The notes under the pieces are model-generated. The model was given only the letters and a program-made list of their open reading frames with translations. It did not search any database and was not told where the DNA came from. The translations under genes were made by a program, and so were the position numbers. Below, piece after piece: positions 24,809 to 30,834 of a stretch of DNA of 30,834 nucleotides (position 1 is its first letter; the number at the start of each line of letters is the position of its first letter). The stretch covers positions 1 through 30,834 of the forward strand of contig CAYSCH010000072.1 in assembly GCA_964429355.1 (NCBI GenBank), read 5' to 3'. This DNA comes from JAAYAY01 sp964429355 (GTDB taxonomy: Bacteria; Planctomycetota; Planctomycetia; Pirellulales; Thermoguttaceae).

Positions 24809-25786
24809 TCAACCGAGCGATTTGCGGACGCTCTCAAGCTGTCCGGCGGAACCGAGTTTGCTGTTCTTGTGGGCAATATACTCGGCGTAGGCAGCCATGA
24901 ACTTCTTTCCCGGCGGACGGAGATCAAAGTTGGCCGGATCGTCGCGGAACGATTCGCGGTGGATCGCGCACCACACGAGGCGGCCATCGGTGTCGATATT
25001 GATCTTGCACACACCGAGCTTGGCGGCCGGCAGGTACTGGTTTTCGTCCACGCCGCTGGAATTGGCCATCTTGCCGCCAGCGTTATTGATGCGGTCGACC
25101 CATTCCTTGGGCATGCTGCTGGAGCCATGCATGACCAGCGGAAAGTTCTTGGGAGCCGCCGCCTGGATCTTTTCCAGCACGTCGAACCGCAGACCCTGCT
25201 TGCCGGCGAATTTGTAGGCCCCGTGGGAGGTGCCGATCGCCACTGCCAGCGAATCGCAACCCGATTTGTCGATGAATTCGGCTGCCTGGCCGGGGTCCGT
25301 AAGACAAACGCTGCCCACGATGTCTTCTTCGACACCGCCAAGCTGGCCCAGCTCGGCCTCGACAACGATGCCCTTCGCGTGGGCCCGCTCGACAACCCGC
25401 TTCGTCACGGCAATGTTCTCGGCAAACTCGTGGTGCGAAGCGTCGATCATCACCGAGCTGTAAAAGCCGCTGTCGATGCAGTCGTAGCAGGCCTCTTCCG
25501 TGCCGTGATCGAGGTGCACGGCAAAAATCGTCTCGGGGAAGACCTGCTCGGCGGTGCGAATCATGGCTTCAAGGAAACGTTTGTCGCTGTAGTCGCGAGC
25601 CCCGCGGGAGATCTGAATGATGAAGGGAGCCGCCTTGCCCGGATCCGCGGCGTCTTTGTTCGCGGCTACCTTGCCGAGGTTTCCACGGAACAGGCCCACA
25701 GTCTGTTCGAGGTTGTTGATGTTGTAGGCACCGATGGCGTAATGGCCATAGGCATGTTTGAACAGATCTTTGGTGGTGACAATCAT
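24809..25786 (-). CDS. fba: Class II fructose-bisphosphate aldolase
   Basis: A 325-residue zinc enzyme of glycolysis and gluconeogenesis that splits fructose 1,6-bisphosphate into glyceraldehyde 3-phosphate and dihydroxyacetone phosphate, in the cytoplasm. ATG 25786 is preceded by AGGAG. The catalytic Asp93 and zinc-ligand His94 lie in VHLDHGT; Glu145 (VEAELGQLGG), His188 (AIGTSHGAYK) and His220 (VMHGSSSMP) complete the metal site, and KINIDTDGR near 268 forms the phosphate-binding region. Length and motifs fit the class II type B group. It is a single-gene unit: the terminator lies downstream and no gene is found in the 284 bases upstream. Tagatose-bisphosphate aldolases are the nearest alternative. 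Confidence 0.93.
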   Translation of the reverse strand: MIVTTKDLFKHAYGHYAIGAYNINNLEQTVGLFRGNLGKVAANKDAADPGKAAPFIIQISRGARDYSDKRFLEAMIRTAEQVFPETIFAVHLDHGTEEACYDCIDSGFYSSVMIDASHHEFAENIAVTKRVVERAHAKGIVVEAELGQLGGVEEDIVGSVCLTDPGQAAEFIDKSGCDSLAVAIGTSHGAYKFAGKQGLRFDVLEKIQAAAPKNFPLVMHGSSSMPKEWVDRINNAGGKMANSSGVDENQYLPAAKLGVCKINIDTDGRLVWCAIHRESFRDDPANFDLRPPGKKFMAAYAEYIAHKNSKLGSAGQLESVRKSLG

Positions 25787-26070
25787 TTATTCGATTCTCC
25801 TGGGGGGCAGCGGAGCAGGGGTGTCTCTTGACTCTTCCCTTCTCCTTGCTCGGAACGCGGCGACTGCCGGCTTACGACCATCCTCGACAATCAGGAAATT
25901 TTACCTGAACCATCATCGCTCTACCAGGGTGACGGATGGACTTGCGCGATTGCCGCAAGAGCTTGCAGCAAAGGGTTCAGAAACTCGGTGGAATGCCATC
26001 GCCGGGAGCAACCGGGCCACGGCGCAGAGACGGCGAGCTGTCTGGCCCACAAATGGGGGCGGCGACGGCG

Positions 26071-26729
26071 TCAGTTCATGGGGCAAGTGTCGGTTTCAAT
26101 TCCGCCACGGTTGATCGCCGCCCAGTCGCAGTGTGGGCAGTACAAGCGAGCCCAGAGATCATCTCCGCATCCGGGCGCGGAGCATCCAAGCGCTCCCGGC
26201 GGGCCTGCCGATACTCGCCCGCCACAGCGGCGGCAAGTCCAAAGGTCCGGCAGTGGCTTGCCACAGGTCTGGCAGATTCGCGTGCTTGCGGACCTCGGGC
26301 CGACCGCAACGAGCACCCGGCCGACGATTTCGGACGGCTCTTCACTCGGGCTCCACAGATCGGCAAATTCGGCCCACGNNNNNNNNNNCCGTCGAACCCC
26401 AGGAGCACGCTGAAATGGCCCAAATTGGACTCGAGGTCCAGCCGATGGTTCAGGATCACCCGGGTGTGGCTGGCCAGCAGTTGAGCGAGCAGTTGGACGG
26501 GCCGTTTCGCCTGGAGCGTCACGGCAGAAAAACCTTGCCCGTAGGCATCCTGCGCGAGTCGATGGGTGCGAGTGGCTTTCACTCCACAGCGGACCTCTTC
26601 GGCCACCCGCTGCCAGACGGCGAGTTGTTCACACGCCAAACCCAACGACCGATAGACCATGGTGAGCGCGGCGGCTCCACACGTTCGGCTGCCGCCGAGA
26701 GTATGTTGAGGCTCGAAGGGAATCGGCAT
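26071..26729 (-). CDS. C39-peptidase-like protein with zinc-ribbon tail (interrupted by assembly gap)
   Basis: Start ATG 26729 overlaps the stop of the GGDEF gene (TGATG). The first part is a papain-like C39 domain: Gln8 and Cys17 in QHTLGGSRTCGAAALTMVY and His105 in GHFSVLLGFD; the third catalytic residue would fall in or after the 10-N gap. Beyond the gap the protein resumes in another frame (WAEFADLWSPSEEPSEIV), then shows cysteine pairs CQTC, CRRC, CSAPGC and CPHC, a zinc-ribbon array, and ends at 26071. The apparent frameshift comes from the arbitrary length of the N run, not from decay. No signal peptide or transporter domain is seen, so it is probably cytoplasmic. This is not the classic bacteriocin-exporter C39 arrangement. 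Function unknown; coupling to the GGDEF protein suggests a shared pathway. Confidence 0.75.
26379..26388. other. Assembly gap (10 N)
   Basis: Ten N bases lie inside the C39-like gene. The flanking coding frames do not match across ten bases, so the true gap length differs from the number written. Confidence 1.
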
Positions 26730-28207
26730 CACATCGCGCAATTTGCCTCGGAGAGGATGCTCTCGGCCGTATAGGTCCAATCGCCGCTATGGAAGAAGCA
26801 GCTGTCTCCGCCGGCGCGACGAGCACTCTCCAGGGCAGCTTCCGCCCGTTGGACCATGTTGATCGCGTCATCATATTCGACCGACTGGGCGGTCCCAATA
26901 CTCAGTGTGAATTGTATCGGGCCCGACCGGGCTGGCAAAGGACACTGCTGACTGAGTTTTCGGATCTGCTCGGCCATCGTCATCGCCTGGATGGGTGTGT
27001 AGCCGGTGACGAGGACCGCGAAGGTCTGAAAGTCAAATCGTCCCACCACCCCGTGTTTCTGGGCGACAGCCACCAGCACGGTCATCAGCGCGTCGAGCAG
27101 GCGGTCACCTGAATCCCCCCCGTACCGATTCAAGTGGTCCTCGAACCTGTCCGGCTGGACAAGAAAGACCGTCGGTACCCCTTCCTCCCCGGGCGACATG
27201 CTGATCGCTTTCGAAAGGGAGGCCAGGAATCGGGTTCGATCCAGAAGGCGGTGCGAGACCGCGGAGGCGGACTTGACTGCGGAAGATCCGAGTGGAGGGG
27301 ACTCCGGTTGCGGCGGGTCGAAGGGTTGGGGGTCAACCCCGTCATGCCAGCATGTCCGGTTTCGCCCCCCTTCCTTGGCCGCGTAGAGGGCGATATCGGC
27401 TCGTTCGATCAGGGAGCTTGACTTCTCGGCAGACAAGGCCTGTGCAACCCCCAGGCTGGCCGTTACGTGCAGTTCCTTGCCCTCACTGAAGATCCGCGAG
27501 TCGTCCAGGGCCTGTCGCACCATATCGGCTCGGCCAGCCGCTTCTTCGACCGAGGTCGCTGGATGGATGACGGCGAATTCCTCGCCGCCGATCCGGGTCA
27601 CGATGTCGGTCACCGGACTGGCCGCAACGTAGACCTTGGCCGCGTGCTGGAGGACGAGGTCGCCCACCTGATGCCCGTGTGTGTCGTTGAAATGTTTGAA
27701 ATGATCGATATCGAGGATCGTAACAGCGAACGGCGTCCCCTGCTCTTCAAATTGTGTGATCAGGGCGGCGATCTTATCGTCAAACACGCGGCGGTTGGCC
27801 AGGCCCGTTAAAGCGTCGGTTCGAGCGGCCTCGGTTTGAGACTTGATTTCTTCCGCCTGCTGGCGGAGTTGTTGCTCTGCCGAGTCGAGCTGTTTCTGCA
27901 TCCGGTTATTGGCGGCAAGGAGTTGGCTGACGGCCTTGACCACCACAACCGCATCGCTTCCGTCCTCAGCCGTCAGGCGACTGTTGATCGCCTCCACCTG
28001 TGACGTGTGCTCTCCCACATCGGCGGCCACGTCCGCCGCCAAGTCGCGCAGCCGAGCCAGTACGATCTCGGCCTGATCCATGGGCGATTGGCGGGCAGAG
28101 CCCACAAGCTTCGACAATCGCCAGACCTTGTGCCAGAACCAACCCGTGACCGCCAGAAGAACAGCAATCAGCGAAGACAGCAGCAAATCAACAAGCCCGA
28201 TCGACAT
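26729..28207 (-). CDS. Membrane protein with tandem GGDEF domains, second degenerate
   Basis: A 492-residue protein started at ATG 28207, with GAGG about twelve bases upstream. One membrane helix (about 4-26) is followed by a coiled coil (about 90-130) and a full diguanylate cyclase domain: DALTGLANRR, LDIDHFKHFND and the active site GGEEF at 207-211, so it can probably make cyclic di-GMP. The feedback-inhibition RxxD site is altered: Pro198 stands where Arg is expected, with Asp201 kept. After a Pro-rich linker (about 290-312) comes a second GGDEF-like domain (about 322-475) where RFDFQ (390-394) replaces the active motif, so it is probably a non-catalytic or binding domain. No N-terminal sensor domain is present. 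The C39-like gene overlaps the stop codon by one base. Confidence 0.88.
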   Translation of the reverse strand: MSIGLVDLLLSSLIAVLLAVTGWFWHKVWRLSKLVGSARQSPMDQAEIVLARLRDLAADVAADVGEHTSQVEAINSRLTAEDGSDAVVVVKAVSQLLAANNRMQKQLDSAEQQLRQQAEEIKSQTEAARTDALTGLANRRVFDDKIAALITQFEEQGTPFAVTILDIDHFKHFNDTHGHQVGDLVLQHAAKVYVAASPVTDIVTRIGGEEFAVIHPATSVEEAAGRADMVRQALDDSRIFSEGKELHVTASLGVAQALSAEKSSSLIERADIALYAAKEGGRNRTCWHDGVDPQPFDPPQPESPPLGSSAVKSASAVSHRLLDRTRFLASLSKAISMSPGEEGVPTVFLVQPDRFEDHLNRYGGDSGDRLLDALMTVLVAVAQKHGVVGRFDFQTFAVLVTGYTPIQAMTMAEQIRKLSQQCPLPARSGPIQFTLSIGTAQSVEYDDAINMVQRAEAALESARRAGGDSCFFHSGDWTYTAESILSEANCAM

Positions 28208-28577
28208 CGAAGCGATATCCTCTTTATGGACAAAGTCTGCCTGGCTCGCCAGAAGCCGGCCCGCGGAAGCTTCCAACTGCCATTTGCCGAATTGGGGGTA
28301 AGACGCGTCTCTCTACCCCTAATAGTAGGTTTATGTTCGCTCAAAACAGGGGCCACGTCGTGTGCATTGCGGGACTGCTCTCGCACGCCAGAACAATCAC
28401 CCGGTATAGAAAGGACAATTCGACCTCGCCGGCTGGGTGTCGGTGGATCAATCCTGCCAGCCCAACCCCCTGCGAGGGGGAGTAAGGAAACCGCTCTTCC
28501 TCCATTTGGACGTTCTTGCGAAAATAAACCGCTGGCTCGCTGGGACTGCCTCTCGAGTCGGTATTCCATGGAGGGAA
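28208..28577. other. Divergent intergenic region with nested palindrome
   Basis: These 370 bases separate the GGDEF gene (minus) from the acyltransferase gene (plus), so promoters for both should lie here. At 28295-28319 a 6-bp stem GGGGTA/TACCCC encloses the perfect 10-bp palindrome AGACGCGTCT (28301-28310), a possible operator or structured leader. GGTATAGAAAGG near 28411 could hold a weak plus-strand -10. No gene is seen; the acyltransferase frame is open from 28437 but its first 47 codons look noncoding. Confidence 0.4.
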
Positions 28578-29513
28578 ATGCCGGTGCGTCGAAAAACGGT
28601 ACTCGACTACCTTGTTTATGTCCTCGTGCGGCTCTTCGTCTGTGTCGTTCAGGCAATCCGTCTGGAAACCGGCGCCGCAATTGCCGACACTCTTGCCTGG
28701 CTGGCCTGCGACGTGCTGCGACTACGGGGAAAAGTGGTCGATGAAAACTTGCAGCACGCCTTTCCCGACCTGGACGCCAGTCAGCGGCGGCAGGTCACGC
28801 GGCAGATGTGGCGGCATCTGATTCTCCTCGTTTTGGAGGTAGCCCATGTTCCGCGAAAAGTTCACAGCACGAACTGGCGGAAGTTTGTCTGCGTGAAGAA
28901 TGTGGAACCGCTGTTGCTGGCTTTTCTCGAAAACCGGCCGGTCGTGGTCGTGACAGGGCATTTCGGCAATTTCGAGGTAGGCGGCTACATGCTCGGTCTG
29001 CTCGGTTTTCCCACGCACAGCGTGGCCAGAACGCTGGACAACCAATACTTGAACGACTTTCTCGAACGGTTCCGCGGCGCGACGGGACAGCACATCATTC
29101 CGAAAAACGGCGGGTACGATCAGATCCTGGAGGTTCTCGGCGGACGGGGAACAATGGCCTTTCTGGCCGACCAGGCCGCCGGTCCCAAGGGATGCTGGGT
29201 CGACTTCTTCGGCCGCCAGGCGTCAACCTACAAGGCGATCGCGCTGCTGGCCCTGGAGCACGACGCGCCGATTGCCGTCTGCTACGCTCGACGCCTGGAT
29301 CGGCCCATGCAGTTCGAGATGGTCGTTTCCGGCATGATTGATCCTCGCGATACAGACGGACAGGTGGCCACCGTCAAGGAACTGACCCAGTGGTACACTC
29401 ACAAACTGGAAGAGGCGATCCGCGAGAACCCCGAACAGTACTGGTGGGTCCACCGGCGTTGGAAGGACACGCGAAAGGAAAAGACCAGGCCGCCCAGCAG
29501 GGCGGCGGCGTGA
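28578..29513 (+). CDS. Lipid A biosynthesis-type acyltransferase (LpxL/HtrB family)
   Basis: A 311-residue protein of the lysophospholipid/lipid A acyltransferase family, which adds secondary acyl chains to lipid A or related lipids at the inner membrane. ATG 28578 is used, but GTG 28584 has better spacing from GGAGGG (28570-28575). An N-terminal hydrophobic helix (about 8-45) anchors it. The catalytic HxxxxE motif is HFGNFE at 128-133, and GGRGTMAFLADQAAGPKGCWVDFFG is the conserved substrate loop. PEQYWWVHRRWK near the C-terminus is the family's usual ending. It supports the presence of an outer membrane, though the acceptor lipid in this organism is not given by the sequence. No other lpx gene is adjacent. 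Confidence 0.87.
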   Translation: MPVRRKTVLDYLVYVLVRLFVCVVQAIRLETGAAIADTLAWLACDVLRLRGKVVDENLQHAFPDLDASQRRQVTRQMWRHLILLVLEVAHVPRKVHSTNWRKFVCVKNVEPLLLAFLENRPVVVVTGHFGNFEVGGYMLGLLGFPTHSVARTLDNQYLNDFLERFRGATGQHIIPKNGGYDQILEVLGGRGTMAFLADQAAGPKGCWVDFFGRQASTYKAIALLALEHDAPIAVCYARRLDRPMQFEMVVSGMIDPRDTDGQVATVKELTQWYTHKLEEAIRENPEQYWWVHRRWKDTRKEKTRPPSRAAA

Positions 29514-29749
29514 TCAGCTCCCCGGGCGTGTTACCTTCGGCTTCCGGCAGGCTTCCAGGCGATCCAGAGCAAGTCTCACTTGGCGGAACGCCCCGTTTGG
29601 GCCATAAGCCTCATAGTGCACAAAATCGATATGGATAGACTCGGTTGCCGGAAATGACCGCACAAACGGCGCTGCCATGACCTTGGCTCCTCCTTGCAGG
29701 CGACAGGTGGTAGACTTGCAGGGTCGCCTTGCCAGAGCGTTTTGCCGTC

Positions 29750-30400
29750 ATGTATTCCAACAACGTTGACAACCTGAGTCGTGCCGATTTGCTGCTCATT
29801 CTTCAGTTCAGCAACATCTCCGCACACGAGGCTGCGGACGGCGCTGCTCGACTCGCCACGCTCGTACACTTGCTCACCGCCGAGCAGTGCGGCGAGTTTC
29901 TGAGCATGATGGGGCGAACCATCCCTGTGCATTCCGTGCTTGCACTGGAGGATCCCGTCGGTCTGACTGGTCACTTCCCCTTGCAGGACGCTGAGACAGC
30001 TCCCCTTGCCCCAGCCTATTCGGGAACTTTCTCGCTGCGGTCCATAGGCAGGATCGAGGCAAGCGAAGTCACCCAGACACAGATCCTTTGGATCATTGTC
30101 GGGGCCATTCAGGAACTGATACTGAAAGGCGAGATCGGCGGCGTGCGGAGCGACTCGATCACTCCGAACACGAGAATCACGTCCGGGTTGCGTCTCGATT
30201 TTGAGGCGGCTACCGCCTACTGCGGTGGCATTGTCGACACCCTTTCGAAGAGAATCGTCACCACTTCCACCAACTTCGGTGATATGGAGGACGTGTCTCT
30301 GGACTGTTGTGCCAGGGATGTAACGCTGCGTGAATACGCGGAACACTTGCACGCGACGCTCCAGGCGACTCTTCCACCAATTGTGCGGGAGCGGAGTTGA
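29750..30400 (+). CDS. Protein of unknown function
   Basis: A 216-residue frame started at ATG 29750; the in-frame TTG seven codons upstream is possible, and neither has a good ribosome-binding site. I recognise no family. The sequence looks natural: helical hydrophobic stretches (LSRADLLLILQFSNISAHEAADGAARLATLVHLL is one such segment in outline), TQTQILWIIVGAIQELI near the middle and a C-terminal half with two adjacent cysteines (LDCCARDVTL). There is no signal peptide. The opposite strand is also open over most of the span but reads as a shadow. Base composition is less GC-rich than in neighbours, which could mean a transferred or fast-evolving gene. Confidence 0.55.
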   Translation: MYSNNVDNLSRADLLLILQFSNISAHEAADGAARLATLVHLLTAEQCGEFLSMMGRTIPVHSVLALEDPVGLTGHFPLQDAETAPLAPAYSGTFSLRSIGRIEASEVTQTQILWIIVGAIQELILKGEIGGVRSDSITPNTRITSGLRLDFEAATAYCGGIVDTLSKRIVTTSTNFGDMEDVSLDCCARDVTLREYAEHLHATLQATLPPIVRERS

Positions 30401-30443
30401 CAGTTCGCAGCGAGCAGCCGGGCGACTCCCGCAGTCCTTGGGC

Positions 30444-30834
30444 CTATCGGATATTCTGATCCGGCAGTTCCTTCTTCACCCCTTCGTCGATCGGCATCTT
30501 GTCAGGCACTGCGCCGACTTCGACTAGCAGGCGATCGAGCTCGGCTTTGAGCTCCGCGACCTTGCCGGCGCAACGGGGGTCGTCGATCAGGTTCGTCGCT
30601 TCGTCCGGATCCGCCGCGAGGTGGAAGAGGTCGGCCTTGTGGCGGTCGGGGCCGCCGTCGCCATGGGGATAGCGGATATATTTCCAATCGTCGGTGCGAA
30701 CGGCGCGGACGTTCGGCGTGTAGGGAAATTGCTTCTCGTAGTTGTAGTGGTAGAGCAGGCTCGAGCGCCAGCCGGGATCGGGTTGGCCACTGGCAAGATT
30801 CTTCCAGGAGCGGCCATGGGTCTTCACCGGGGGA
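30444..30834 (-). CDS. Sulfatase, C-terminal fragment (cut by window edge)
   Basis: The last 129 or so residues of a protein that begins beyond the right edge. Phrases typical of the C-terminal part of family S1 sulfatases are present: HGRSWKNLASGQ, then RAVRTDDWKYIRYP, and ADLFHLAADPDEATNLIDDP followed by a helix. These enzymes remove sulfate esters using a formylglycine made from Cys or Ser in an N-terminal CxPxR motif, which lies outside the window. Planctomycetes carry many such genes for sulfated polysaccharides; that link is general knowledge. The real start, signal peptide and subfamily cannot be seen. Confidence 0.88.
   Translation of the reverse strand, partial: PPVKTHGRSWKNLASGQPDPGWRSSLLYHYNYEKQFPYTPNVRAVRTDDWKYIRYPHGDGGPDRHKADLFHLAADPDEATNLIDDPRCAGKVAELKAELDRLLVEVGAVPDKMPIDEGVKKELPDQNIR

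Noticed and set aside
24522..24812. Extended N-terminus of the SDR frame
   Set aside because: It crosses the aldolase terminator and the promoter candidate, and ATG 24521 has a good ribosome-binding site directly before the Rossmann motif.
24764..25831. 355-codon plus-strand frame
   Set aside because: Shadow of the class II aldolase on the minus strand.
26133..26774. 213-codon plus-strand frame across the N gap
   Set aside because: Depends on the arbitrary gap length and lies opposite the C39-like gene.
29576..30352. 258-codon minus-strand frame
   Set aside because: Opposite the frame at 29750; less natural hydrophobic pattern and no ribosome-binding site, though the choice of strand is not certain.
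1..30834. tRNA, rRNA, CRISPR, transposase, integrase or phage features
   Set aside because: None seen by reading both strands; short RNAs without conserved motifs could be missed.

Overview
The window looks like a chromosomal segment from a planctomycete, most likely of the Pirellulales type. This is an inference from gene content and from the GC-rich coding style: an exporter-like cluster with a GAF-containing membrane-fusion protein and a PqqD/M50/HlyD fusion, an AsmA-like giant, a RavA-type MoxR/VWA pair, a YkgJ cysteine-cluster protein, an EF-P paralogue with an arginine tip, and a sulfatase at the right edge. A lipid A-type acyltransferase and AsmA-like and HlyD proteins fit a cell with an outer membrane. 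There are no rRNA, tRNA, CRISPR, IS or phage genes that I can recognise. One 10-N assembly gap sits at 26379-26388.

Layout, left to right. 1-567 is noncoding. 568-6137 is a three-gene plus-strand operon: a protein with two GAF domains, one membrane helix and an HlyD part; a small periplasmic HlyD adaptor; and a PqqD-M50-HlyD membrane protein. It is the most unusual unit here and resembles a peptide maturation or export apparatus with no visible substrate or outer-membrane channel. 6274-7539 (minus) is a LarA-like (DUF2088) protein that keeps the nickel-pincer residues. 7764-11186 is a 1140-residue AsmA-like envelope protein. 11320-12921 is a fused two-domain ABC permease of the iron(III) type without its ATPase or binding protein.

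13442-17838 is a housekeeping stretch: proC, two small coupled unknown proteins, an EfpL/YeiP-type elongation factor, a YkgJ-like cysteine-cluster protein and hisS. Sigma70-like promoter candidates and terminator-like hairpins separate its transcription units. After an 800-base noncoding stretch come a MoxR/RavA-like ATPase, a VWA protein of ViaA type and a small unknown protein (18637-21961).

22119-25786 is on the minus strand: class II fructose-bisphosphate aldolase with its own intrinsic terminator, then an SDR and an aldehyde dehydrogenase that form an operon and could oxidise a lipophilic alcohol to an acid in two steps. 26071-28207 (minus) is a tandem-GGDEF membrane protein overlapping, as TGATG, a C39-peptidase-like protein with a zinc-ribbon tail; the assembly gap interrupts the latter. 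28578-29513 is an LpxL-like acyltransferase, 29750-30400 an unknown protein, and 30444 to the edge the C-terminal end of a sulfatase.

Start codons were chosen by ribosome-binding sites and family alignment from memory. Family names rest on motifs I can read, not on database searches.
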